The translations under genes were made by a program, and so were the position numbers. The notes beneath the pieces were generated by a model. That model was given only the letters and a program-made list of their open reading frames with translations, made no database searches and was not told the DNA's origin. Positions 1 to 7,986 of a DNA stretch of 64,000 nt are shown here, piece after piece. The DNA is taken from positions 175,609 to 239,608 of the forward strand of contig JAFEBA010000010.1 in the NCBI GenBank assembly GCA_018266105.1, given 5' to 3'. Positions within the stretch are counted from its first letter, which is position 1. The number at the start of each line of letters is the position of its first letter. This DNA is from a bacterium. GTDB lineage: Bacteria; Vulcanimicrobiota; Xenobia; Xenobiales; JADMJV01.

Positions 1-69
1 GGAGACGAGGTTCGAACTCGCGACAACCAGCTTGGAAGGCTGATGCTCTACCAACTGAGCTACTCCCGC
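1..69 (-). tRNA. tRNA-Gly (anticodon TCC), 3' end cut by the window
   Basis: On the minus strand this reads as a tRNA. The acceptor 5' strand is GCGGGAG (69 to 63), the D-arm has the AGTTGGTAGA loop, the anticodon loop is CTTCCAA (38 to 32) with anticodon TCC at 36-34, and the T-arm is GCGAG-TTCGAAC-CTCGT. The matching 3' acceptor strand begins CTCC at the window edge, so only the last three paired bases, the discriminator and any CCA are missing. The TCC anticodon reads glycine GGA/GGG codons. Confidence 0.95.
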
Positions 70-256
70 ACATCTTACTACACCCCGGTGACCCGGAGCT
101 CTGTAATGCTGCTTTTCATACCATGCGTATTTAGGGTTGTCAACACTGATCTCTCGACAAGCACAGGAAACTGTTCAAAATCCTTGAAAATTGATCAAGC
201 TGTGTAACTTCGTCTGGTTCGGGGGAAGATGGGGGCACACGAATCGCGGAGGTCCA

Positions 257-688
257 ATGAAAGCTTATCAATACACCGCACTGGCGCTGGCTACAACCGG
301 AACGCTGTTGCTACCAGCCATGGCTGCTCGCCGCAAATCAGACCCGGGGCCCCATCCCCTGAAAATTTTAAAGATCGTCCAGGATGGCTCGTCCACTCAG
401 AGCATGAACGGGTCTTCGGGTCGTTACCACGTCTGGATGCAGAACACCACCGACCTGGCCGTGGATAAGGTCGAACTCCAAATGGAGCTTTGGTCCAAAA
501 CCGGTCGCCTGGAAGACACCGTCAAAAAGGATGTTGGCACGGTTGAATCCGGAGCCAAAAGCATGGTTGAGCTCAAGTACAACGTAATTGGCGAGACCAA
601 TCTGAAACCGCGTTTCTGGGTACTCTACAACGGCGGCAAAGAGGCCCCGATTCAGTTCGAGGTGGATGGTCCCAGCTGGAACTACTGA
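257..688 (+). CDS. small secreted protein, possible FxLYD-like beta-sandwich
   Basis: This encodes 143 residues. The start is the ATG at 257, four bases after a GGAGG (248-252); a longer frame opens upstream but its extra residues look non-coding. Residues 1-24 form a Sec signal peptide with a hydrophobic core and an AMA-A type cleavage site. The mature part alternates polar and hydrophobic residues in a pattern like FxLYD-type beta-sandwich domains ('NTTDLAVDKVELQMELW', then an acid- and Ser-rich stretch and a second set of strands). No catalytic motif is visible. The gene stands alone between the tRNA and a convergent minus-strand gene nine bases away. Its function is unknown; export is a reasonably safe inference. 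Confidence 0.7.
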   Translation: MKAYQYTALALATTGTLLLPAMAARRKSDPGPHPLKILKIVQDGSSTQSMNGSSGRYHVWMQNTTDLAVDKVELQMELWSKTGRLEDTVKKDVGTVESGAKSMVELKYNVIGETNLKPRFWVLYNGGKEAPIQFEVDGPSWNY

Positions 689-697
689 GCCCCAGGG

Positions 698-1408
698 CTA
701 CACGCCCAGGAGTCGCTTGAGCATCGAGAGCGCGTCCAGAACGCGCTCTTGTTGTGTACCGTCCAGCGTCAACTGCACGGTTTCTTTGCCCTCGTAATAT
801 TGTGGGTAAGACCCGATGCGCACGTCCGCGTAGGCCTCCACCACGGCAGTGAGAGGGAGCAAGATTTCCAGCTCGGTTTTCTGAAGGTCCAGCTTTTCGC
901 TATAGATTGGTTCAGATCGAAAGCGCTCGGCGATGGCCGAAAACTTCTTACGCACAATCGAGGGGACACCGGGAAAGAGATAGACATTGCCTACGATCAG
1001 CTGTGGGTATCGAGAGCCCTCGGGGTAGATCAGTTCGGACCCCTCGGGAATCCGGCACAGACGCGTGCGCTCAGGGCCAGCAGGCACGTTGTAGAGACGC
1101 TCCAGTAGAGCCTCCAGGCTGGGACTGTGCACCAGTGGCCGCTGCAGGGCTTGGGAGACGGCCGCGACGGTAACGTCATCGTGGGTCGGGCCCATACCGC
1201 CCGTGGTGAAGACATAATCATGTCGGTCGACCACCCAGCGCAGAGCCTCCACGATGTCTTCAATTTCATCGGGAACAAAAAGAACTCGCTTGACGTCCAC
1301 GCCAAGCCCGTAGAGCTGCTGGCTCAGGTAGCCGAGATTCTCGTCTTTCACCTTGCCAGACAACAGCTCCTGACCAATGATGACCAGAGCGGCGCTTGGA
1401 CACTGCAC
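698..1408 (-). CDS. CinA N-terminal (MoCF-type) domain protein
   Basis: This 236-residue protein matches the molybdopterin-binding (MoaB/MogA-like) fold that forms the N-terminal half of CinA. Seen directly: 'IGQELLSGKVKDEN' near residue 11 and the ligand-binding motif GGMGPTHDD at 70-78, both family hallmarks. The C-terminal NMN-deamidase domain of full CinA is absent, so nicotinamide mononucleotide deamidation should not be assumed. Stand-alone forms have been linked to nucleotide-pyrophosphatase-type activities, but this one cannot be assigned. The start is a GTG at 1408, six bases after the stop of the dehydrogenase gene, so it is probably the last gene of that operon. Confidence 0.8.
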   Translation of the reverse strand: MQCPSAALVIIGQELLSGKVKDENLGYLSQQLYGLGVDVKRVLFVPDEIEDIVEALRWVVDRHDYVFTTGGMGPTHDDVTVAAVSQALQRPLVHSPSLEALLERLYNVPAGPERTRLCRIPEGSELIYPEGSRYPQLIVGNVYLFPGVPSIVRKKFSAIAERFRSEPIYSEKLDLQKTELEILLPLTAVVEAYADVRIGSYPQYYEGKETVQLTLDGTQQERVLDALSMLKRLLGV

Positions 1409-1414
1409 TGCAGT

Positions 1415-2347
1415 TTAGGCTTTCACCTGGACCTTGGCCATGGTGTCGCGTAAAGCTTCGGCCGAGGCCGTGAGGGCGGCTTTTTCTTTGGGCCAGAGTT
1501 CCATCTCCAGCCGCTGTTCCACGCCCAGGCAACCCAAACGAGTGGGCACTGAGAGGCAGACGTCTCTGAGGCTATACTCGCCTTCGATCAGGGTCGAAAC
1601 GGGTAGGATGGCTTTGGTATCATAGGCCAGGGCCTTGATCACTTCCAGGATGGCCACGCCCACGGCGTAGCCGGCGCCGCCCTTCAGGGAGATCACTTCT
1701 GCGCCAGACTTGCGGGTGCGTTCGAAAATCTTCATCACGGCCGACTGATCATATTTGGGGAGACTGGTCAGAGGAACGCCATCCACGCAAGCGGTGGACC
1801 AGAGCGGAACCATGGAATCCCCGTGCTCGCCCAGGATGAGGGCCTGAAGTTGAGGAGCCGCCACCCCAAAATACTCGGCCAGCAATGAACGAAAGCGCAG
1901 GGTGTCGAGCACTGTGCCCAGCCCAATCACCCGTTGTTTGGGGAAGCCCGACTTCTCTACCGAGAGCTGAGTGAGGATATCCACGGGATTGGTCACAACG
2001 ATCAGGTGGCATTTGTTGCTCACCGAAACCTTGCGTAATTCCTCCAGAATACCCAGGAAGAGCTGCACATTGCGATTGATCAGGTCCAGCCGGCTCTCGT
2101 CGGGCTTGCGGCGCAGGCCGGCCGTGATGACCACCACGTCCGCCCCTTCCAGAGCCTGGTAGCCTCCGGCGTGGATGCGCTGAGGGGCAGTGTAGGCCGA
2201 GCCATGCAGCAGGTCCAGGGCCTGTCCGGCCGCGCCCTGTTGATTGGCGTCCACCAGCACCAGTTCACTGCCCACGCCCGCCATTTGCAGGGCGAAGGCC
2301 AGATTGGAGCCGACCAAGCCGGCACCGCCAATAATTCCGATCTTCAT
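1415..2347 (-). CDS. mdh: malate dehydrogenase of the lactate/malate dehydrogenase family
   Basis: This 310-residue enzyme is an NAD-dependent 2-hydroxyacid dehydrogenase of the LDH/MDH family. The Rossmann motif GGAGLVGS is at 7-14 and the acidic D33 favours NAD. The specificity loop reads TAGLRRKP (75-82): the residue that is Gln in lactate dehydrogenases is Arg80 here, which is the malate/oxaloacetate signature. The catalytic pair is D148 and H175 (GEHGDSMVP), and R86 is the second substrate arginine. It should interconvert malate and oxaloacetate in central metabolism. A strong ribosome site (AGAGGAG) precedes the ATG. It follows the ferredoxin reductase gene by 31 bases. Family membership is secure; malate rather than lactate rests on R80. 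Confidence 0.88.
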   Translation of the reverse strand: MKIGIIGGAGLVGSNLAFALQMAGVGSELVLVDANQQGAAGQALDLLHGSAYTAPQRIHAGGYQALEGADVVVITAGLRRKPDESRLDLINRNVQLFLGILEELRKVSVSNKCHLIVVTNPVDILTQLSVEKSGFPKQRVIGLGTVLDTLRFRSLLAEYFGVAAPQLQALILGEHGDSMVPLWSTACVDGVPLTSLPKYDQSAVMKIFERTRKSGAEVISLKGGAGYAVGVAILEVIKALAYDTKAILPVSTLIEGEYSLRDVCLSVPTRLGCLGVEQRLEMELWPKEKAALTASAEALRDTMAKVQVKA

Positions 2348-2378
2348 TGCCTTATCTCCTCTTGGCCGCGAACTTTGT

Positions 2379-3707
2379 TCAGCGAGCCGCCACTTCCTCT
2401 GACGAGTGCTTCAGCATGGCCGTCCGCTCTACGACCTTGACACGAGGCCGGCCCGACTCTTTGCCCAGATTCACTTCGTGATCATCCAGGCGCTTCCAGC
2501 CCGCAAAATCGACCCGACCGGCTGGTAAGTGTTCCTGTGGCTCGCGAGTGGGAGCCTTCAATTTGCCCGCCAGCGCGTCGCTCAAGAGGGCCTGCACGCT
2601 CTCCTTAGCGCAGGGTTTGTTGGTTCCGATCACGCCGCTGGGGCCGCGCTTGATCCAGCCAGCCACGTACAGGCCAGGCTGACCGACCACACGGCCACCT
2701 TCATTGCTGATCACGCCTTTGCCATCATCGAAGGGGAGGTCCGCCAGGGGCTGTCCTTTGTAGCCGATCGAACGAAAAATCGAACCAATGGCGAGAGTCT
2801 CGCGCTCACCGGTGTCCTTGGCGGAAAGCTTCTCGGTCAGCTGATTGCGTCCAAGCGTGAGGCTTTCAACCCGGTCGGTTCCGTGGATCTCCAACGGAGA
2901 GACGAGAAATCGCAACACCAGGCGCTTCTCTGCTCCAGGCCGAATGGTGGCCTGGGAGAGCAGTTCCAGCCGCTTGACCACGGCCTTGTCGTTCTCGGCC
3001 TCGTGGGCGGCCTGACTGTAAGCATCTAGCTTTAGCTCGTCACTGCGAATCTCAAAAGAAACGTCTTCCATTTCCACTAATTCGCGAAGTTCCGGGTTGG
3101 TAAAGGCCGCTTGCAGCGGTCCGCGTCGCGCCAGAATGTGGACCTCTTTGACGGCGCAATTCTTCAGTTCTTCTAACGCGTGGTCAGCGATATCGGTTTT
3201 GCTGAGACGGTCGTGGCCGGACAAAAGGATGCGCGCCACGTCGATGGCCACATTGCCCACGCCCACCACGGCCACCCGGGGCTGGTCGAGCAGGAACTTC
3301 CGCTCCCGGTAGTCGGGGTGGCCGTTGTACCAGGCTACGAAGTCGGTGGCCGAATCACTCCCTCTCAGCTCCTCGCCGGGAATACCCAGACGGCGATCGG
3401 TCTGGGCACCGACCGTAAAGAGGACGGCGTGGTAGGCCTGACGCATCCATTCCAGTTCCTTCTGACCGACGGTCACGTTCCCGTGAAAGTGCAGGCGCGG
3501 ATCTCGCATGATTTTTTCGAAGACGGCTGTGACATTCTTGATTTTCTGGTGGTCCGGGGCCACGCCATAGCGGACCAGGCCGTAGGGGGTCGGCAGAGCA
3601 TCGAAGAGGTCGATGTGGACTTCAAAGTCGGTGCTCTTCAAGAGTTCTTCGCAAGCGTAAAGCCCGGATGGTCCGGCTCCTACTACTGCGACACGTAAGT
3701 TGCTCAT
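2379..3707 (-). CDS. fprA: ferredoxin-NADP reductase, adrenodoxin-reductase/FprA type
   Basis: This 442-residue flavoprotein moves electrons between ferredoxin and NADP(H). The N-terminus carries the FAD dinucleotide fold (VGAGPSGLYACE) followed by the family stretch 'DALPTPYGLVRYGVAPDHQ'. A second nucleotide fold, 'VGVGNVAIDVARIL', binds NADP, and the segment near the C-terminus 'GWIKRGPSGVIGTNK' is the FprA/adrenodoxin-reductase signature. Length is normal for the family. The ATG is preceded by AGGGGG at eight bases. It lies between an acyl-CoA-synthetase-like gene (85-base gap) and malate dehydrogenase. Its redox partner is not encoded nearby. Confidence 0.92.
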   Translation of the reverse strand: MSNLRVAVVGAGPSGLYACEELLKSTDFEVHIDLFDALPTPYGLVRYGVAPDHQKIKNVTAVFEKIMRDPRLHFHGNVTVGQKELEWMRQAYHAVLFTVGAQTDRRLGIPGEELRGSDSATDFVAWYNGHPDYRERKFLLDQPRVAVVGVGNVAIDVARILLSGHDRLSKTDIADHALEELKNCAVKEVHILARRGPLQAAFTNPELRELVEMEDVSFEIRSDELKLDAYSQAAHEAENDKAVVKRLELLSQATIRPGAEKRLVLRFLVSPLEIHGTDRVESLTLGRNQLTEKLSAKDTGERETLAIGSIFRSIGYKGQPLADLPFDDGKGVISNEGGRVVGQPGLYVAGWIKRGPSGVIGTNKPCAKESVQALLSDALAGKLKAPTREPQEHLPAGRVDFAGWKRLDDHEVNLGKESGRPRVKVVERTAMLKHSSEEVAAR

Positions 3708-3792
3708 CGGGCTAACCCCCTGGTGAAGTTTGTGCGGCCTGTATTATTTTGCGCCGCTCACTTCTCCTGTGGGACCGCGGATTCAGATGGGT

Positions 3793-5403
3793 TCAATATG
3801 ACCCGTAAAGCGAGAGCCGGCTGACCTTTCCGAAGGGCGTACGCGGCAGCTGCGGCAGAAGCGTCCAAAGCTCCGGGCGCAACCAGTCTGGCAGCCGTAC
3901 CTGAACATACTGGCGGAGTTCATCCACGGAGATCTTCTTTCCGGGTCGCGGCACGACGAAGGCATGCAGTTTATCCACCATGCCGATCCCTCTCAGGTCG
4001 CGCGGGAACCCCGCCGGCCAGCCCAAAACGGCCACCTCTTGAACGGCCGGATGAAGGTGAATCACTTCCTCGATGCGGCGCGGGTAGACGAGGTTCTCCC
4101 CCACGTGGCAGCAGTCGGTCATGCGTCCCAGCAGGTAGGTGTAACCGTCGCTGTCGGTCACACCCAGATCGCCCGTGTGCAACCAGCCCTCGCGTAGTGC
4201 CTCGGCGGTGGCTTCGGGTTCTTCCCAATAGCCGGTCATCAGTTGAGGACCACGCACCACCAGTTCGCCAATCTCACCCGGTGGTAAAGGCATACCGGTG
4301 GAAAGACTGAGAATGCGACTCTCGGTTTCTGCCAGGGGCAATCCCACCGAACCCTGCTTGCGCAGTCCATCGATGGGGCTGGCGTGGGTGATCGGCCCGG
4401 CCTCGGTCAGTCCAAAGCCCTCGATCACCTGGGCCCGGGTCACCCGTTCAAAGCCCTCCTGAACCTCCACCGGCAGCGGGGCCGAGCCGCAGGCGCACAG
4501 GCGAATGGATTTGAATTGATAGCTACGCAAATTGGGAAGATTCAGCAAAGCTGCGTAAAGCGCTGGAGTTCCAGGAAAGAGCGTCGGATGAAAACGAGAA
4601 CTCAGGTCAGCCAGATGCTCCGGCTGCAGCGAACTGCTGAGAATCAACGTGCCCGCCATGTGCATTCCCAGATTCAAGACCCCGGTCAGGCCATAGGCAT
4701 GGCCCAAAGGTAGGGCCGCCAGCATGCGCTCTTTGCCGCGGTGCATATTCTTATCCCAAGCGGCCAACTGCATGGTGTTGGCCCATAGGGCTCGATGGGA
4801 TAAGACCACGCCCTTGGGAGTGCCGGTGGTGCCACCCGAGAAAATCAGAGCCGCTGAACGTTCACCGCCTTCCTGGAAAGGGGACTCGCTCGGGCTTGCT
4901 TCGCGCATACAGGCACGCCAGCGATGCACCCCACCGGGCAAGTTGGGTCGGCTTTTGGGCATCCGGAAGAGCCAGCCCACCTTGTTGCGCAGGTACTCCT
5001 TGCCGCTACTGAGAATGATATGTTCAACGCCGAGATTGCGGATGGAGTGAGCCAGCGTCTCATCCAGGCCGCTGCTGGTGATCACCACTCGCGGCCTGGT
5101 TTTGCGAAGTTGCTCGATGAGCAGAGGCGGGGGGATCAGCGGGCTACTGAGGCCGGCCACCGCACCAACCCACCAGATGGCCTGACAGGCGATCACAAAC
5201 TGCGGCCAATTGGGCAGGAGCAGAAAAACCCGATCACCGGGTTGAACACCCCAGGATTTCAAAAGCCCGGCCAGGGCTTTCACCTCTTGCAAGAGTTGCT
5301 GGTAGTTTAGCGATCCGCGTTCGCTCCAGACCGCAGCCCTGCGCGGGAAGTCCCGCTCCGCCTGAATAAGAAATTGGACCAGGTTGCTCTGGCTGATCAG
5401 CAT
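3793..5403 (-). CDS. AMP-forming acyl-CoA synthetase family enzyme
   Basis: This 536-residue protein belongs to the ANL adenylate-forming superfamily, which activates a carboxylic acid with ATP and usually passes it to CoA. The phosphate-binding loop is SGGTTGTPKG (189-198), the A5 motif is 'GFGLTEAGP', the ATP-ribose motif is 'HTGDLGVTDSDGYTYL', and the hinge is 'GRMTDCCHVGENLVYP'. The catalytic lysine is K526 in 'RTPFGKVSR'. The hinge region departs from the usual GRxKDxI form. The ATG at 5403 was chosen because the longer frame to 5514 would run into the GST gene and adds non-homologous residues. The substrate cannot be read from sequence; a fatty or aryl acid is likely. Confidence 0.85.
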   Translation of the reverse strand: MLISQSNLVQFLIQAERDFPRRAAVWSERGSLNYQQLLQEVKALAGLLKSWGVQPGDRVFLLLPNWPQFVIACQAIWWVGAVAGLSSPLIPPPLLIEQLRKTRPRVVITSSGLDETLAHSIRNLGVEHIILSSGKEYLRNKVGWLFRMPKSRPNLPGGVHRWRACMREASPSESPFQEGGERSAALIFSGGTTGTPKGVVLSHRALWANTMQLAAWDKNMHRGKERMLAALPLGHAYGLTGVLNLGMHMAGTLILSSSLQPEHLADLSSRFHPTLFPGTPALYAALLNLPNLRSYQFKSIRLCACGSAPLPVEVQEGFERVTRAQVIEGFGLTEAGPITHASPIDGLRKQGSVGLPLAETESRILSLSTGMPLPPGEIGELVVRGPQLMTGYWEEPEATAEALREGWLHTGDLGVTDSDGYTYLLGRMTDCCHVGENLVYPRRIEEVIHLHPAVQEVAVLGWPAGFPRDLRGIGMVDKLHAFVVPRPGKKISVDELRQYVQVRLPDWLRPELWTLLPQLPRTPFGKVSRLSLYGSY

Positions 5404-5449
5404 GGCCAGTGGTTTGTGCCCCGCGGCCAGGGATTCCTTTTGGTCGCTC

Positions 5450-6085
5450 TTAGTCGGCCATGGCGAAGTGGGCCAACTGCCCCTGGTGGGCTCGCTTGAA
5501 AGCCGGTCGAGCACAGAGACGGTCCACGTATTCGCGGATGGCGGGAAAGTCGCCAGCAGCCCGAACCTTGGGGATGCGGAGCGCGTCCGCCATCATGATA
5601 TCAGCCACCGTAAAGCGACCTGCGGCCAGCCATGGGCGTTGGCTGAGCACGTCCTGCATTCGGGTCAAACGCTGGAGCACCCAGCCCTCGAGCGGATTAT
5701 TGGCCTCCTCATTCAATCCAATGAACCACCACGGCACGGTCACCATTTCGATGGAATTGAGAGCGGCGATAGTCCACTGCAAAGTTTCCGCCTCGCCTTT
5801 CGGGTCGGTGGGCATGAGAATCTCGCTCTTGCGAGCCAGGTAAAGCAGGCAGGCACCGCTCTCAAACAGACTGATCTCCCCGTCCTCAAGGTAAGGCACC
5901 TGGCCAAAGGGCTGATGTGTGAAATGCTCCGGAGTGCGCTCCTGAAAGGGGACCGACCTGACCTGATAATTCAGGCCAGCCTCCTCGCAGGCCCAGCGTA
6001 GCCTAAAATCTCGAACGAAGCCGCGCGGCCCGGAGTCACCTCCGGGCACCCAATCAAAGGTCCAAATCGTCAGTTGCTCACTCAT
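5450..6085 (-). CDS. glutathione S-transferase family protein
   Basis: This 211-residue protein has the two-domain GST layout. The N-terminal thioredoxin-like half contains 'QPFGQVPYLEDGEISLFESGACLLYLA', in which the VPYL cis-proline and the E-S pair are the glutathione-binding signature; the C-terminal half is helical. The start at 6085 was taken because a TGGAG lies nine bases upstream; the reading frame stays open to 6115. No obvious catalytic Ser or Cys stands at the usual N-terminal position, where the sequence reads 'WTFDWVPGGDSGPRGF', so a conjugating role is uncertain. It sits 46 bases upstream of the AMP-ligase gene in the same direction. The substrate is unknown. Confidence 0.82.
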   Translation of the reverse strand: MSEQLTIWTFDWVPGGDSGPRGFVRDFRLRWACEEAGLNYQVRSVPFQERTPEHFTHQPFGQVPYLEDGEISLFESGACLLYLARKSEILMPTDPKGEAETLQWTIAALNSIEMVTVPWWFIGLNEEANNPLEGWVLQRLTRMQDVLSQRPWLAAGRFTVADIMMADALRIPKVRAAGDFPAIREYVDRLCARPAFKRAHQGQLAHFAMAD

Positions 6086-6139
6086 CGAAGGTCGCTCCAT
6101 TCTCGCATTCCGCAAACCTTATGTCAGGTCGATGAGAAT

Positions 6140-6700
6140 TTACAAGGCTCTGAAAGTTCCTTTGGCTGGCTGCTGCGGCCAGTCAATCACAGACAGACCC
6201 AGGTCCATGGGATCTTGAGTGAGGACCAGCGAGCCGGCTGGATGGGCGTTCCAACTCTGCTTCAGGTAACCCCACAAAGCAGGTTCTTGACTCGTGTAGA
6301 GTTTCCATAGAGGCTCGCCTAAACGAAGGATGGGCCAGCTGTCGAAGTTGGAACAGCAGCAGCCAACCGGTTGGAGGTCCTCGGGCTCGTAACGGGTCCA
6401 GGAAGCGGGGAGCTCGTCTTCGCAGGTCATCACCCAGTAATGCTCCTTTCGGCTTTGGCGCGGGCGGCCCACCGCGTACCAGCCCAGGCCGGGAGGGCCC
6501 AGCTGGCAGCCGTCCACGCACGGACAGCTGGCGATGCGCAACATTCGCAAAATCTGGTCGTCCCTAAACGGCCCCAGCATCTCCTGGCCACGCACCAGAA
6601 ACCAGTGGTCGGCGTAGGCTCGATAGGCCTGCACTGAAGGGTCGCGTTCCCACCCATAGCCATCGTTCCAGGCCCAGCGCTCATTGGCTCGAACTGCCAT
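6140..6700 (-). CDS. protein of unknown function directly after hisD
   Basis: I do not recognise this 186-residue protein. It is rich in Trp, with about ten tryptophans plus many Tyr and Cys. It has a cysteine cluster (CPCVDGC near residue 80 and GCCCSNFDSW near 135) but no signal peptide or membrane segment. The pattern resembles SMI1/KNR4-like or other cargo-type globular domains only vaguely, so I give no family. It starts eight bases after the hisD stop, with an AGGAG inside the end of hisD, so it is probably co-transcribed with, and perhaps translationally coupled to, the histidine operon. The clustered cysteines could bind a metal. Confidence 0.6.
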   Translation of the reverse strand: MAVRANERWAWNDGYGWERDPSVQAYRAYADHWFLVRGQEMLGPFRDDQILRMLRIASCPCVDGCQLGPPGLGWYAVGRPRQSRKEHYWVMTCEDELPASWTRYEPEDLQPVGCCCSNFDSWPILRLGEPLWKLYTSQEPALWGYLKQSWNAHPAGSLVLTQDPMDLGLSVIDWPQQPAKGTFRAL

Positions 6701-6708
6701 GGTCGAGA

Positions 6709-7986
6709 CTATGGCTCCTGATGGTTCAGGGGTTGATCGGTCAGTCGAGCGCGGGCGGCGGCCGCGTGGCCGTGCAGACCTTCCAGGTCAGCGAAGAGGG
6801 CTGTGTCCTGGCTCAATCGGGGCGAGGGGCCCGGGACGTGCAGCCAGCACTGGGGGCGCAGGAAGGTCAGTGGCGACAGGCCACCGGAAAAGCGGGCGCT
6901 CGTACCCGTGGGCAAGGTATGGTTGGGGCCAGCCATATAATCTCCGTAGGGCACCGTGCTGTGGTAGCCCAGGAACAACCCACCATAATGCTTCAGCCGG
7001 TCTTGCAGGGGCAGCGGATCGGCGACGGCCAGATGCAGGTGTTCGGGAGCCAGGCGATCCAGGGCGGCCAGGCAGGCTTCCAGGTCTTTGAGTCTCAACA
7101 GGGCGCTGCAATTCAACGACTGACGCAAAAAATCCGGATAGGAGCCCCGGGCCAGCTGGAACTGAATCTGTTCAGAAACCGCCTGCAGCAGGGCTTCGTC
7201 CCAACTGAGCAAGCAGCAGCGGGCATCCGGGTCGTGTTCGGCCTGGGCCAGCAGGTCCAGGGCCAGCCAGGCGGGCTCTGCCCCGCTGTCGGCCAGAATG
7301 GCCACCTCACTGGGTCCAGCCAGCATGTCAATGCCGATCACTCCCTGCAGCTGGCGCTTGGCCTCGGCCACGTAGGCATTACCCGGCCCAACCACCATAT
7401 CCACTCGAGGGATCGTCTCGGTCCCGTAAGCCAGAGCGGCCACGGCTTGAGCCCCACCCATTTGGTAAAAACTCTGAGCCCCGATCAGTTCACCGGCATA
7501 GAGCACGGCCGGGTGTGGACTGGGACAAACCAGCACAATCTCGACCACGCCCGCCGCTCGCGCAGCCAGACCGGTCATCAAAGCGCTCGACGGCAGCGGA
7601 TGGCGACCCCCTGGCGCGTAGCAGGCCACCCGGGCCACGGGCTGGAGACGCATTCCGCAGCTATACTCGCTCTGCTCGACCCGGACCGGGCCCAGGCTGG
7701 AGGCGACCGCTTCGTGGAAACGCCGGATGTTGGCGGCCGCCCGCTCCAGCACCTGACGCTCGTCTTCGCCCAGGGCAGCTGCTCCGGCCTGGCGTTCTTC
7801 GAGGGTCAGCAGCCGCGGCGGAGGATCGCCAAAACGCCGGGCCAGTTCGGCCAATGCCAGATCGCCTCGCTCGCGCACCTGATTCAGGATTTCTGAAACT
7901 CGTGACACCACCGTTGGGTCCTGACCGGCGCTGGCCACCGTGGAAATCCAGGTCCCGGCCTGAGCCCCGCTGAGCAGGGGGATCAT
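6709..7986 (-). CDS. hisD: histidinol dehydrogenase
   Basis: This 425-residue zinc enzyme catalyses the last two steps of histidine synthesis, oxidising histidinol to histidine with two NAD. Diagnostic segments are 'CYAPGGRHPLPSSALMT', 'VDMVVGPGNAYVAEAKR', 'IDMLAGPSEV', the catalytic 'LAPEHLHL' (Glu-His pair) and 'GPNHTLPTGTSARFSGGLS'. The ATG at 7986 overlaps the TGA of the preceding hisA-IE gene in an ATGA arrangement, which settles the start over a longer frame reaching 8025. In most his operons hisD is near the front; here it is the last recognised his gene. Confidence 0.95.
   Translation of the reverse strand: MIPLLSGAQAGTWISTVASAGQDPTVVSRVSEILNQVRERGDLALAELARRFGDPPPRLLTLEERQAGAAALGEDERQVLERAAANIRRFHEAVASSLGPVRVEQSEYSCGMRLQPVARVACYAPGGRHPLPSSALMTGLAARAAGVVEIVLVCPSPHPAVLYAGELIGAQSFYQMGGAQAVAALAYGTETIPRVDMVVGPGNAYVAEAKRQLQGVIGIDMLAGPSEVAILADSGAEPAWLALDLLAQAEHDPDARCCLLSWDEALLQAVSEQIQFQLARGSYPDFLRQSLNCSALLRLKDLEACLAALDRLAPEHLHLAVADPLPLQDRLKHYGGLFLGYHSTVPYGDYMAGPNHTLPTGTSARFSGGLSPLTFLRPQCWLHVPGPSPRLSQDTALFADLEGLHGHAAAARARLTDQPLNHQEP

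Noticed and set aside
1-69. The tRNA as an integration site of a mobile element
   Set aside because: No integrase, direct repeat of the tRNA end or foreign genes were seen in the window.
6721-7896. A 391-residue plus-strand frame opposite hisD
   Set aside because: hisD is clearly the real gene; the opposite frame has no recognisable motif.
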